Shown piece by piece: positions 1 through 11,689 of a stretch of DNA of 64,000 nt. Made by a program: the position numbers and the translations under genes. Location of the stretch: the NCBI GenBank assembly GCA_034359265.1, contig CP136893.1, positions 44,341,501-44,405,500 of the forward strand. The letters are read 5' to 3'. Under the pieces are notes generated by a model. That model had not been told where the DNA came from. It searched no databases and saw nothing but the letters and a program-made list of their open reading frames with translations. The first letter of the stretch is position 1; every line of letters begins with the position of its first letter. This DNA comes from Canna indica. Taxonomy: Eukaryota > Streptophyta > Magnoliopsida > Zingiberales > Cannaceae.

Positions 1-460
1 TGGGGTTCCGAACGTGGGTCCGTACCATCGGGCTTACAACAAAGCCGTCTCCGTGGTTTAAGCGTCGAGCGAGGCGTCGTGCTCTTTGGTTGGCTACGAC
101 CTTGTCCATAGTTCTAAGTTTGTCATGTCGAGGCTTTGACTCCTCTCCTTTTCCTTCAACTCCCGGGTTGTAGGAGGTTCCCCGTCAACAGGACGGTATG
201 TGGGGTTAAATCCTGATAACAGACACTGCTGGTCGATATACTTGCAAGGTTCCAGAGAGAAATACCTGGGGGTTAAATCTCTTTTGTTGTGCTCTCTGGG
301 AGTTGTACCTTTATGGCTTATTTTCTTTTGTAAACTACCCTCCATGGGTTTTGTAAGTGTAAATATCCCTTTGCGAGACTTAATGAATAAAGAGGGCGTC
401 CTCTGTGTTTTTCCTTGCTATGTTCTCATCGAGTTTGATCGGCTCTTCAATTTGTAGGGC
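1..460. other. Left-edge sequence, unassigned (possibly LTR continuation)
   Basis: No gene is supported. On the minus strand this lies downstream of the recognisable LTR part at 461-1295, so it may be the rest of that LTR or a different element joined to it. I could not align it convincingly with the related LTR at 36308-38490. The short open frames here show no family motif. Confidence 0.3.
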
Positions 461-1295
461 TGCCGAGCCACTAAGGGGAATCCTCGGGTTCCCTCCCACA
501 AGTTGACACAAGATTCAACGATCAAAACCCACGATTCGACGAAAAATACAAGAAATAATAACGTCGCTCAAACTGGCTCAAGATCAAGATCACAAGGAAA
601 CCCCAAAAAAAAGAGGGGTAAAACCACGCACTCGGCTCCGAATTCGACCTTCACGCACTCGGCTCCAAGGCAAAGAGAAAAGAGGTGGGGGGTTGGGGGG
701 GTGGGGGGGGGGGGGCACCACCTTAAGCCGGCGGCTCCAAGAAAAGGGAAGAAGGGTGCGGCGGCTCCACCAAGACAATGGCTTGGCTTCCAAGGGAGAG
801 GAAGGGAGAGAGAGAGGAAGGAAGGCCGGCTCCTCGGCTTGGCTCTACCCGGCGGCTCCAAGAGAGAGGAAGGGAGCGGCGACTGGCTCAGCTTGGCTCC
901 TCTCTCCTCTCACGGCTTGTGTGGCTCCAATAGGGAGCCGCAAGCCATAGGGGGGGTTTATAATCCCCTCCCACCTCTTCAACCTAATCTCCTTTAACCC
1001 GCATCCACTCAACTTGGATCTGCAACCCGCTAACCCAAAATACCCCATACTAATACATGTATCAACCACATGCACACTCATATGTAACATGATTTAATAA
1101 TCATGCACATGCAACAATATAATTAAATAAATTCATCTACGCAAGCAAGAAATTACATAATTCATATTCCTACTTACCCGAGCTCGCAAGCTCGCACCGG
1201 ACCATGAGTCGACTCGGCTCGACCTCGGACTAGCTCGCTAGGCTGACAAACACAAACATGAATGGAAAATTAATATTAATATCTAGGATATTACA
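461..1295 (-). mobile_element. LTR (5' part), same family as the LTR at 36308
   Basis: Read on the minus strand it begins TGTAATATCCTAGATATTA at 1295. It follows the same order as the plus-strand copy at 36308: the inverted motif GAGCTTGCGAGCTCGGGTAAG, a GGGGATTATAAA TATA-like box (near 951-971), a stretch of GGCGGCTCC/GGAGCC-rich purine-pyrimidine blocks, and AGGGGCTCGGCAGCCCT-like sequence near 460. The C-run near 700-716 and the CTCC/GGAG blocks create long but meaningless open frames on both strands. Shared start and layout support an LTR of a large gypsy-type family; the far end is not identifiable. Confidence 0.7.
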
Positions 1296-1878
1296 ACTTC
1301 ATCGAGTTGATTGTAGACTGGATATATTTACCCCTTCAAATCGTTCCCTTAATTGTTAAGAAATTTCATTCCCTTAATTTAAACTCGTTCGCTGCTTTCA
1401 GTAGTAACATTTATTGGAAATGTAGATATGGATGCGTTTATCTTTGAATTTTCTTGCGCTTTGATTCTTTGATGTAGGAATTGAATGCCAATAGTATCTT
1501 TGGTTCTTCCACTTCCACACATCATCCACAAGATCAGACAATTTTTGTATAATATATGATTATAAAGTTTTTTGATCGTTTTTAATTATTAATTGATTTA
1601 TGCAAGAAAATGATGATTGATAGATGAAAGATGAACTTCACGGAGGAGATGATCATCAAGAGGACTTAGCTAATTTGGAAGGGGAAGGAAGATATAGATT
1701 AATTTCACATGAAATAGTAATACCTTAATTGTGAATATTTTTTATTTTTTAATGCATTAATTTCACATGAAACATTTATGAATGAAAATTGTTTTAGAAT
1801 TAATTAATATTATGTTTTAGGAGATTTGATCTCAAATTGTAGTCTTATGAAATATTTTTAAATGCACTGACATGGACA
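1296..1878. other. AT-rich spacer without a recognised gene
   Basis: Mostly AT-rich. A short frame near 1624-1728 ends in a stop and could be the tail of an unknown exon, but no family motif is visible. I see no RNA gene or complete repeat. Confidence 0.4.
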
Positions 1879-2363
1879 CACTAAAACTGTTCCTAAAATA
1901 AAAATAATACAAGAATGCTTAAAATTATTCCTAAACATGAATTATAGGGTCTATAGGAACGGTTTTGGAACTGTTCCCATAGGCTCAAGCTATAGGAATG
2001 GTTCTGGAATTGTTCCCATAGGCTCAAGCTATTGGAACGGTTCTGGAATCGTTCCCATAGGCCAAGCATTATGGGAACGGTTCACAAACCGTTCCTATAG
2101 GCCGAGTAGTATAGGAACGGTTCCCGAACCGTTCCTATAGCTTGAGCCTATGGGAACGATTCCAAAACCAATTCAATAGCTTGAACCTATGGGAACGATT
2201 TTTTGGGCAGCGTGGCCATTGTTAGGAAAATCGTTCCTATAGCCTAGCGGAATGACGAATTTTAGTACACAGGGGAAAATTGTTCCCATAGGTCTATGGC
2301 CACGGTTTTTCATTTTTTAGGAATAGTTTTTGACCATTCCAACGGATCAAAAATGTTGTAGTG
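1879..2363. mobile_element. Small CACTA-like element with GGGAACGGTT subterminal repeats
   Basis: The right end reads ATGTTGTAGTG (reverse complement CACTACAACAT), a typical CACTA terminus. The possible left end CACTAAAACTG is at 1879. Between them lie about eight copies, in both orientations, of a motif close to CTATAGGAACGGTTC or GAACCGTTCCTATAG, separated by AAGCTATAGG-like linkers; such dense inverted subterminal repeats are characteristic of CACTA transposase-binding regions. No transposase is present, so it would be non-autonomous. The bases flanking the two ends (ACA and TTG) do not match as a 3-bp target duplication, so the left end may be eroded or misplaced. Confidence 0.6.
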
Positions 2364-2369
2364 TTGCAG

Positions 2370-3254
2370 ACACTACCCCACGAGCCTTGGGAAGTCCCAA
2401 CTCGGCCAAGTGCAGTCGATCGAAAGGAGGCGTGCGCGTCGACAAGGCGGAGTAGGTCGTCGAGGAGGCGGGAGGAGAGGCTTCGGCATCAGAGAAGAGG
2501 CTAAGACCTTCTTGTGCAGAACCCTCGATGTCGCCCTCTCTCTCCACCTGAGCACCGCGGAGGCCCATGAGAATCGCGACAGCGACGTCGCACTCATCGC
2601 GACAGCGACCTCGCACTCATCGCGACTACACAAATCTCTGCGACGCCTAGGAACTTCGTTGTTGACGCCTCCACCACCAAGGTTGCGGTTGCTTCTTCAT
2701 CTTGCGGACGATCACCACCAGCTTGCTCAACTACTTCCCCACGTCGTGCTACGCGCTGAGGTAGGACGCGACTCCTCCAGGTGGTAGAGCACGACCTGGG
2801 AGGCGGCGAGGAGCTACTAGCCTACTGCAGGGCGAGGGCCACGAAGGATTCATGGGCGTCAGCCAGGCGGAGGAAGTTGTCAAGGAGACGATCGGCGAGG
2901 ACGGGAGGACAGTTGGCTTAATTGGATTTCACAGCTTCATGGTTAAAAAGTGGTGGGGAAGAATGAAGTGGCAGAAATTTCATTTATGTGCAGCCCACAG
3001 TTTTGAAATTTCATCCACATTTTATTTCATTTATATGGAGCCCACAATCGTAGTTGCACGTGGCAGGCCACATATGAAGCCGTCAGGCCACGCAAGCGCC
3101 ATTTTCCTCCACATCAGCTAAGTTGAGACGACGCTTGACAATTTAGTAGATGACATAAACGGATGTAAAGATTGTGCATTTACATGTGAATTTTGAAAAC
3201 GCGAGTAGGACATAAAATTTTTGCAAACCTTGTGATTTTTTACTCTATTATCTC
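2370..3254. mobile_element. Mutator-like element, right end; GC-rich interior of unknown origin
   Basis: The segment 3050-3254 is clearly related to the left end of the Pack-MULE at 58725-60248 in inverted orientation: shared blocks include CTTAGCTGA..GTCTCAAC, TTCGCC/TTCACATGTAAATGCACAA and GGTTTG.AAAAATTTTA, ending GAGATAATAGAG on the minus strand. The similarity continues inward for about 200 bp (GACGGCTTCATATGTGGCCTGCCACGT-like block). The interior 2370-2900 is unusually GC-rich, with repeated GCGACAGCGACGTCGCACTCATC units near 2574-2627, and may be captured coding DNA, but I recognise no protein. A matching left terminal inverted repeat was not found, so the element looks truncated or interrupted by the CACTA element next to it. 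Confidence 0.6.
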
Positions 3255-4802
3255 TTAGCAAATTAGGTGTTTGAAAATGATACGTGAATTTCCTCTTTGC
3301 CATCTAGTCTAGTTATCTTGCTTAGCCATAGGTTCATTATGATACTAATGATGCTTGCTTGCAAGATAAACTTGATTTTAATGGAAGTCTAAAGAAAATT
3401 GGGAAAGAAAAAGAAATTTGTGGAATTTCTCAAGAAATGAGGTATGAGTTTCTTCTTGGCAAAATTCTTGCATAACACCTCAATTTTTTTGACAAAATAA
3501 TTTCTCTATCCTCATGAATGATTATGCATGAAAATTGTTTAAAATCTCATGAGTAGATAAAATTTTGATATTTAGGCAATTTCATGATAACTTGATTGAA
3601 TGAAACTTGCTCTAAGTAGAAATTCATCTTAGAGACCTCATTTTAAGTTAAAACTTGATGAACATGTTTAAGTTTAGTCATGATTTACCTCCATGTGTTT
3701 AAAATTGAAAAATCATGTAAAAATGGATAAATTGATAACAACTTCACTTTAGGAGACCTAAAGTTGAGTAGAGTTGACCTAAGTCAATAAATTGACTTAG
3801 AGACTTCATTTTAGGTGTAAACTTCACAAATATGTTTAGATTTACTCATGTTAGGTGTTCTTGTGCTTAAACTTGAAAAATCATGAGTAATTGACAAAAT
3901 TTGATACTTAGCAAATTTCATGATAACTTGGCTATTTTGAACGAAATCATGCTAAGTTGAAATTTTTATAAAAAGACATTATTTTCAATTCAAACTTAAT
4001 ACACATGCTTTAGATGACCATACCTTGGTATCTAGAAAGTTTGAATGATATCGGGAAACGTTTGTAAAAATTATAATTATTTACGAAAATACCACTAAAA
4101 CTCGATGAATTTTAAAAAATGTAGAAAAATAATTTTTGGTTGATTATTGAATCTGCATCTTCCTTTGAAAATCTAGTTTATAGCATAAAAATTTCAAAAA
4201 TCTTGAGTATAAATATGATTTGTTACGGATTTTTTAAATTGAAATTCGAAACTTTAAAGCATCGTTCTTTCCAAGTGCTCACTTTTTGATACTTTGAATT
4301 TTCGTTGAAATTTTCAAATGAGACTTAAAGTATGATATCATAACTCTATTTTTGGTATCATTCTCATCATTATTTGAGAAAAAATATTTTTAAACTAATT
4401 TTTGATCGATACGTGAAAATATCAATACTTGAGTTTATACATGATTTCCGAATTTGGATTTTAGTTATCATTCCTTGCAATCATGTATAATTTGGTCTCA
4501 TATGAGATATTTGGTTTTCATCCCTTTGGTTGAGATCTTCATGCTTCATGAAAAATACTTTAGAGTCTCAACTTTGACTATATGTTGACTTCTCTTGCCC
4601 TTTAATTTTGATTGATGTTAAAAGGGAGAAAAAAATATAGATAAAGGGGAAGAAAATATTGAAAAATCTTGCATATAGATAGGGGGAGTTTATTTTTATA
4701 GATATGCATGTTGATAGGGGGAGAAATTCCATGATTGATATCCTTTTATGCTTAAATGATATATTTTCTTAATGATATTTGTCATCATCAAAAATAGGAG
4801 AT
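3255..4802 (+). mobile_element. 3' internal region of a SIRE/Maximus-like copia element (decayed)
   Basis: AT-rich sequence with repeated GATAACTTGATTGAA and AAATTGA..GACTTCA phrases and no long open frame. Near 4680-4810 it contains AGGGGGAG motifs and ATTTGTCATCATCAAAAATAGGAGATTC, the polypurine-tract style that precedes the 3' LTR in SIRE/Maximus elements. This suggests the degenerate post-pol region of such an element. No gag, pol or envelope-like protein can be reconstructed here. Confidence 0.45.
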
Positions 4803-6120
4803 TCTTGGCCTAAGGTTCTCAATCTCGGTGTCAGTTTTAATGATAACAAACATTGAACTAATGATTTCATTGAGAAATACTTTTAGGTTCCAAGTCGGTT
4901 AGCGCTTAACGTCCGCGGTCGAAAATATAGGAGAAATTAGAAAATCGGAAAGACGTTGGTCAACACGCTCGGACTTCTCGAAAAAGATAGAGTCTAGGTT
5001 TTGGGGCGTCTAGATAATATGTAAAATTCTCAACACGATGCTTGGATCCCTAAAGAACCAAAATTCAAAGACAAAATCTGAAGAAAAAAAAATGACGAGC
5101 TTAAAAATCAACTGAAAATGGGTTGGTTTCAACTTGTCGGCCGATGGGTGATCGACGGCCAGTCGACCGACCATCAACCGGCCACCGATCGGCCCGAAAT
5201 GGGCAGTGGGCTCCGGTCGGTGGTCGGTCGCTCGGTCGGTCTACCGGCCATCAGCGGGCCACCGACCGAGCGGCGCCAACGGGAAAAAATTTGCCTGTTG
5301 GGTGAGCTATTTTGGTTTCCTTCCTTCATGGCTTATAAATATAAGCCATGAGAAGCCTTCCTACATGATCTTGATCACTCCTACTACCTTCCAGACATCC
5401 TTTGATCAATCCTATGTTTCATTGTGCCACTTCTTTGGTGAAACCCTAGTTTGATCCCTCCACTCCTTGACATAGCCTTCATGCTTCATCAATTCATCAT
5501 CTTGAGGCATCAAGAGGACTAGAGAGTTTTTTTGAAGCTAAGTATTTGTTGTTTGATTTATTGCTCCATTTAGTTTTGTATTTTATTATTTATTTTATTG
5601 TATTTCTCAAGTGTGTAAATCAGAGTGCTAGGTTGATTGAGTTGGTGGTTGCCTCAGTTTTAAGGCTTAAATCCATCGGTGCAAACGTAGTTTACTAAGA
5701 TTAGTGATTGTTGTCCCTTAGGGTTGAGATGAAAGAGTGCTCACGGTAAGAAGACGGAGACTTCCGGATGCGGAAGTGCCTTAGGTTGAGAGCGAAGACT
5801 CTTCGGGTAAAAGGTCTTCTTTGTAAGGCAAACGATATAATCTAGTAAAACTAATTTGGAAATCCTAAGCGGGATGCTTAGGTAGTGGAGTAGGCATTGG
5901 GGCCGAACAACTATAAATTACCGTGTTTGCATTGCTTGACTTGTGTTGTTTTAATTAGCATATCTAATTTGCTTTCGCTTGCTACTTGATTTGTAAATTG
6001 CCTAAGTAATCAAGTAACGATTAAAATCAAAATTAGGCAAAAAGATTAGCATACATACTATTCAACCCCCTCCCCCCCCACCCCCACCCACCCCCTCTAG
6101 TGTAGGCCATTTCACCAACA
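4803..6120 (+). mobile_element. SIRE/Maximus-like copia LTR (degenerate)
   Basis: It follows the GGAGATTC tract at 4797 and starts TCTTGGCC, where these LTRs normally start TGTTGG. Inside are the family's usual parts: AATGATAACAAACATTGA, a GC-rich CGGTCGGT/ACCGACC block at 5140-5280, a TATAAATATAAGCC promoter-like box at 5334-5348, and the later order GGTGCAAACGTAGTTTACTAAG, CCTAAGCGGGATGCTTAGG and GTGTTTGCATTGCTTGAC. It runs into a C-rich tract CCCCCTCCCCCCCCACCCCC (6066-6095) before the end. The 3' boundary is approximate and no target duplication was found. Confidence 0.55.
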
Positions 6121-6551
6121 CAAACTACCAGCAATCGCGTCACATACAGATCCCAGTCGGCCAACCCCGCTAAATGGCGATTTCTTAGAAAACAACGAGG
6201 CACGTGCAAATACTTTCTCCACCATGATCGCTTCTCAAAACGAAAAGACAAGTATCAATCAAGAACCGCCACCAAGGAAGAAAAACCCCATCACTAAGCC
6301 GCCATAATAGGCGTAGAAGTTGAGGAGACACAAAACAACATGTCAAAGATACGTTGATCCGATTCACCTAAAACCAAAGCAAGGTCGCCACGCGCCGACC
6401 CGAGGGCCGAGCTCGGCCTCTACGATAACTTGATACAGCTCGACAAACATATTTCTAGAAATTCCTCAAGCCGCAAGAAGACTGAAGTCATGAGCCAACT
6501 TTACTTAGAGCTCGACACATAGTCCTCCAGCCTCCGATCGAGCTTGGGGGA
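6121..6551. other. Unassigned, with a polypurine tract at its end
   Basis: No protein-coding signal. The last bases, AGCTTGGGGGA (6541-6551), look like the polypurine tract before a Tat-type gypsy 3' LTR, so the preceding 200 bp are probably the 3' untranslated part of such an element (plus orientation). Confidence 0.35.
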
Positions 6552-6960
6552 TGTGAACTTGACTAGTACTTTTGGGTCCGAGCAAATTGGGCCCATTAGC
6601 GTCTGCACTTTTGAACCCGATTCAAGCCATACTGAATGGCTTCGCCCGAGGGCTCCACTCGGTCATACAAGAATACTCACGTCCTCCCTAATTACAAGGG
6701 ATACGCCATTACAAGCTCGACATCTCCGGGATCAGCCTTGACCTATTCCAAACAATATCCTCGCGAGATTACCGGGCGGCGTCATTACCTCCTCCTGCAA
6801 TAAATACATACATGACATGTCTCAAGTAACCTAAGTTCAATTTAATTACCTCCATCTCAAATCCCTACTGACTTGAGCGTCAGAGTGTCTTTGGCAACCC
6901 CCCCTGCCGGAGTTGCACCTGATCAAAAGAGACACCGAACCGGACCAGACTCTCTAATCC
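6552..6960 (+). mobile_element. Tat/Retand-like gypsy LTR fragment
   Basis: Starts TGTGAACTTGACTAG directly after the polypurine tract. It contains CAATAAATACATACATGACATG (leader-like, near 6800) and CTGACTTGAGCGTCAGAGTG with CTTTGGC and CCGG near 6868-6915, a block common near the end of Tat-lineage LTRs. No coding region or second LTR is visible, so this is a fragment or solo LTR with an unclear 3' end. Confidence 0.45.
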
Positions 6961-7963
6961 TCAAGCAGGAACACTTACTTACAACTACTATCATATGAAA
7001 TCGCCAATTGACATACATGCAATGTTTCCATTAGGCATTCCTCGAGTAGGTCTGTTTAGTGAACTCACTCTCCAGTGAGCACCTACACTTTTATATTAAT
7101 GACCCCTCATAAGTAATTGTGAGATCAATTACCCTCTATCATAGAGCATGTAACAATTGTACTAGTCTTATCGATAACATTGATGTACTACTCAGTGCAC
7201 CTACGACTCAGAACCTTTTAAACTAGGGCTTTCTGATTCTATATCGCATTGTCATGATCTTATCATTACCCTAAAATCATTGCTCTGTTTATGTGCCTCA
7301 TCAAAATCTATTTATTATTTATAGATACAACTGATGAAAATAAATGCTTCATTTATTTGTTACCATAGAATAGTCCATTATTCTATCAATATTTGATTGG
7401 CTTGATGGTACTATTCTTTCAACATCTTTCTTAATATTGTATAAGTATTTATTGGAACGCTATGGCTGCAGTTGGACCAAAAAGTTAGGATACCTACTGA
7501 GAAAGAGCTCGCTATGTTCCATCCAGAATGAACGTGTCAGCTTCTTTAAACATGCATCGTTAGTAGAATATGACTGTTTAGTTTGAGAAATTTCATTTTT
7601 TTTGTCAACACTTTTATTTAGAGGTACGTAGTCAGTTATAATTTTTAAAATTTTCGAGCAAGCCCTGTGCACATGTGGCGTATACTGCTTTATTATGGAG
7701 AGAAAAGGATGTAAGCTACCTGCTACTATATATATATAGCAGAGAAAAATAGAAAGAGACCGTTTCCAATCAAATTGTGTGAAGATAGGGCGGCGTTCTA
7801 CCATACGGAGGGTGCCGCGAAGCCACGATCCTAAACAATATGGCAAAACATTTTTCCAAAGAACTGGTGCTTCAATGGTCTTTCTAGGCTTTTTGAGCTT
7901 GGAAAAGCTAGTCTCTGTTCAAGGATTTATTTTACTATTCAATATACCGCTAGATGCGTTACC
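6961..7963. other. Unassigned spacer left of the gypsy element
   Basis: Moderately AT-rich, probably old transposon sequence. Between 7000 and 7400 it reads like a retrotransposon leader or LTR (GTGAACTCACTCTCCAGTGAGCACC), but no terminus is visible. A short TATATATATATAG run lies at 7728-7740. No RNA gene or protein family was recognised. Confidence 0.3.
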
Positions 7964-8075
7964 TGACAACCTTGGATCAACTAGTTTTGTTCGATGTGAA
8001 CACCGTTGGTGGCCGATGGCGTTGTCTCCAGCGATGAAGCAGTCTTCGTATTCCAAATCGTGGGAAGAAGTAGTG

Positions 8076-8129
<54 letters not shown>

Positions 8130-8349
8130 AAAGAGGGAAAGAGAGAGATGTTTATTGATCAAGCCTTTCTTTATTCATGCCTCAATTCCTATTTATATGC
8201 CTATTACATTCGCCTAATTACATTCGTAATCATCCAAGTGCTTGGGTTTCCTGCGCACGCGCCCCGCACGCTTCACTAACGACCCTACCTCGTCATTATT
8301 GATTGATGCTATGCTACGTGTGTGATTCGCTGATCCCGAGCTCGTGACA
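7964..8349 (-). repeat. 3' LTR of the gypsy element
   Basis: Direct copy of 12851-13214, starting TGACAACCTTGGATC and ending GCTCGTGACA in plus orientation. It carries an expanded GA tract at 8079-8127. The end of the pol reading frame runs about 45 codons into this LTR. Confidence 0.85.
8073..8127. repeat. (GA)n microsatellite inside the LTR
   Basis: About 27 GA dinucleotides. The partner LTR has only an interrupted GA-rich stretch at the same place, so the expansion happened after insertion. Confidence 0.9.
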
Positions 8350-9640
8350 TTACTCCCCATCTCAAAAAGAACCTCGTCCACGAGGTTCTGTTCGGCTGCA
8401 TCGTCTCCTCCAATCGCTTGAGAAGTCGGTTCAGTAGTGGTATCCGGGGTTGGCTCCGATTCCTTTGGTGCGCTCCTGGAAGAACTTTCGTTCGATGCCC
8501 CCTCCAACAATGGCAGAGGTGTTATCTGCAGGTTTGGGCTCCCTCGACAGAGTTTAAGCACCGATAAGTGAAACACCGAATGTAGTTTAGCGATAGCGGG
8601 CAACTCCAACTTGTAGGCTACTTTTCCCACCTTGTCGACAATCCTGAAGGGCCCAAAGAAGCATGGCCCTAGCTTCTGTTGCTTCTACAGTCGGACAGAG
8701 AGTTGACGGTACGGTTGGAGCTTCACAAATACCCAGTCTCCTTCGCTAAACTCCACGTCTCTTCTCTTCCTGTCCGCCTGCGATTTCATACGATGTTGCG
8801 ATCTGGTCAAATTATCTTTCAATGTCTTGAGTATTTCTTCTCTTTTGATCAACACTCGATAGGCTACCGAGTTGGAACTGACTCCTCCGACGTAACAGAT
8901 CAACTACAGAGGTTCCCGACCATTTAAGGCCTTGAAGGGCGTCATACCCATCGAAGATTGGTATGAAGTATTATACCAATACTCCGCCCAGGCCATATAA
9001 TTTTCCCACTAAGACGGCTCCTCATATACAAAGCTTCGTAGATACATCTCCAAGCATCGATTTAGAGCCTCTATCTGCTCGTCAGTCTGTGGATGATAAG
9101 ATTAACTGAAGCTGAGTTTTGTTCCTTGCATTCGAGATAGCTCTCGCCAAAGTTCGCTGATGAAGTGGCTGTCTCGGTTGCTAACAATTGAGCGGGGCAA
9201 CCCATGAAGCTTTACGATTCCCTTAAGGAAGGCTTCAGCCACCTTCTCGGTCGAGTAGTGTCACGGCAGCGACAGGAAATGACCATACTTCGTAAGCTGG
9301 TTGATCACCACCATAATAGTGGCCTTTCCCTTGGAAATGGGAAGATTGGTGATGAAGTCCATCGACACATCCTCAAATAGTTCTACCTTCAGTCGCTGAC
9401 AAACTAGGCAGCTGCTCACAAACTCTTTTACTTCCCGCCGCATGGACTTCCAATAAAAGTTTGCGGCTAGTCGATGATGCGTTCTGTTGACGCCCGCGTG
9501 TCACCCGATCGTCGAACTATGGAACTCTCGTAACAGAATGGACTTGAGAGTCTGATCGTCGGGAACAACGATTCCTGAACATGAGTATTCCGTCCCTGAG
9601 TTCATATCCTTCCTTTGGCTTCTCTTTAGCGAGCTACTAC
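8214..9640 (-). pseudogene. gypsy integrase and C-terminal tail (broken)
   Basis: Integrase of the gypsy element, which would insert its cDNA into the genome. The zinc-binding HHCC module is visible around 9390-9520 (histidines in HAGVNRTHHRL, then SCLVCQRL). It is followed by the start of the catalytic core with VSMDFITNLP and INQLTKYGHF near 9261-9370. The C-terminal part at 8214-8903 has QADRKRRDVEFSEGDWVFVKL and the GKVAYKLELP..SVFHLSVLK motif typical of gypsy integrase tails, then an acidic serine-rich tail ending RKPKHLDDYECN inside the 3' LTR. Stops and frameshifts split the frame between 8630 and 9261, so no active enzyme is expected. Confidence 0.8.
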
Positions 9641-10976
9641 AAGGTCAATAACTCCTTACTCTCTTTATTCAATCTCCTGACTTCTTCCAATATGTCGAAG
9701 ATGGGCTGCGACACAGTGAGCAAGGAATAAGTTGGCTCCCTTGACAAAGCATCCGCGGCCCCATTCAGTTTCCCTGCGCGATATTGGATATCAAAGTCAT
9801 ACCCCATGAGCTTGGCCAACCATTTTTGTTGCTCAGGGGTCTGTATGACTTGGGTAGTAAGCTCCCTTAGCAAACACTGGCCTGTTATGATGAAGAATCT
9901 CCTTCCAAGTAAATATTGACGCCACTTCTTCACTGGTTGGATTATCGCGAACATTTCCCATTGGTATGTGGGTGCAGCCTGCATTCGCAATGACAATTTT
10001 TGGCTAAAATACGACATTGGCTTCTTTTCTTGGCTGAGAACCGCCCCGATCCCACTGTCTGAGGCACCTGTCTCTAGTGTAAAGGTCTTATTGAAGTTGG
10101 GTAATGTCAGCACGGGCGCGCTGCTCAAGACTAGCTTGAGTTGCTCGAATGCTGCCTACATTCGATCATTCCATGTGAAGGCCTCCTTCCTCAACAAATA
10201 AGTAAGAGGTGCTGCTTGTTGAGCGAAATTTTTGATGAAGCGCCGATAGTATCCGACAAGGCCTGGGAATCCCCTTAACTCCTTGGTGTTGCGGGGTGGC
10301 GGCCAAGCTTTTATTGCGGCTATCTTACCAGGGTCGACTCTCAAGCCCCCTGCTGAGATTAAGTGCCCCAAGTATTCGATAGAGTCGCTGCCAAAAGAGC
10401 ATTTGGATCGCTTGGCTACCGGCTGATGATCCTTGAGAACTTGCAACAACTTTCATAGATGCTCCTTGTGCTCTTCAGCAGTCCTACTATATATTAAGGT
10501 ATCATCAAAGAAAACCAACAAGAACTTACATAAATAAGGTTTGAAGATTTCGTTCATAGTGGCCTGAAAGGTCGACGGAGCGTTGGTGAGGCCGAAAGGC
10601 ATCACCAAGGATTCATAGTGACCTTCGTGCGTCCGGAATGCTATTTTGTGAACATCTTCCTTATTTACTCTGATCTGGTGGTATCCTGCCAACAAATCGA
10701 GCTTGGAAAAAAAGGAAGCTCCGCCAAGTTCATCGAACAATTCGTCCGTCGTTGGAATTGGGAAGCGGTCTTTGATTGTCGCCGCGTTGAGCGCGCGATA
10801 GTCCACACAGAATCGCCAGGTACTGTCTTTTTTTTTGCAAGGACGGGTGACGAGAATGAGCTACTGCTAGCTCGAATCAAGCCTTCATTGAGCATCTGTT
10901 GAACCTGCCGTTCCAACTCTTCCTTTTGGAAATGTGGATATCGGTAAGGTTTCACATTTATGGCCGATTGATTCAC
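9637..10976 (-). pseudogene. gypsy reverse transcriptase and RNase H (broken)
   Basis: RT copies element RNA into DNA; RNase H removes the RNA strand. RT is read from 10976 to 10156: PYRYPHFQKEELERQVQQML at the start, [16 protein letters not shown], the [15 protein letters not shown] block, and the catalytic FFDD motif ([12 protein letters not shown]) near 10490-10520. The thumb region with YLGHLISAGGLRVDP follows. RNase H at 10128-9637 has the TLETGASDSGIGAVL catalytic start, HALSREPTYS-type connection (here GAADALSREP) and IITGQCLLRELT. Stops at the PR/RT joint (after HRIPL) and after HKEHL, plus frame shifts, break the polyprotein. Confidence 0.85.
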
Positions 10977-11680
10977 CTATAGGGGAATTCGATGGTCAGT
11001 ACTTCGGCTGGGTGGCAATCCCTGCGTCAGTTGGAATACCTCCGAAAATTGATCTAAGACTTGTTGCAGCTTGCTGCTTGGCCCTAGTATCGGCTCATCC
11101 CCTGTGCCTACCAATTCGAGTTGATACATCTCCATTACCGACTGGTTGCCACACATCTTCCTGAGTGACTGGTAATTAACTTGTTCTGGTTGCTGACTAC
11201 TCAACCCCTTCCATGAATGAGCCTGACCTCCGAATTTAAATTCAAATGTCTGGCTGGCGATGTCCATCACAACCGGCCCTAGAGTGGCCATCCATGCCAA
11301 CCCCAGCACTACCTCCAAGCCCTTAATAGGTAGGATATAAAAGTCAGTAGTTACAGTACTCCCTTGGATGATGATCTCTTGGTTGCGAAGGACTCCCTCA
11401 TTCTGAATGCGGGCACCACTACCCACCATCACCCCAAAAGCTGATGTAGGCTCTATCGACAGTCCCAAGTGTTTAGTGACTCTAGACTGAATGAAATTGT
11501 GCGTGCTGCCTCCATCTAGCAGTATATGCACCTCCCTTCCACGAATGGTACCTTGAAAACGCAGGGTCATCGGAGAGAAACACCTTGACATCGCATTATA
11601 GGAGATCAATGTCGGCTCGGATGTCTCTACCTCAGTTACCTCCGGTGGCAGTTCACCCTTCTATTTGCCTTCTTCTGCCA
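10977..11680 (-). pseudogene. gypsy aspartic protease region
   Basis: Open for 210 codons (11609-10977). It shows the retropepsin-like active-site stretch HILLDGGSTHNFIQSRV, with D-G-G where many relatives have D-S-G, then the flap and core (VVLGLAWMATLGPV) and the linker LDQFSEVFQLTQGLPPSR that leads into RT. The enzyme would cut the gag-pol polyprotein. A stop lies exactly between this frame and RT, so it could not be released from a full polyprotein. Confidence 0.8.
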
Positions 11681-11689
11681 ACAACCCAT

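Noticed and set aside
5118..5454. Overlapping GC-rich frames
   Set aside because: They fall in the CGGTCGGT block of a copia LTR in all phases, so they are compositional.
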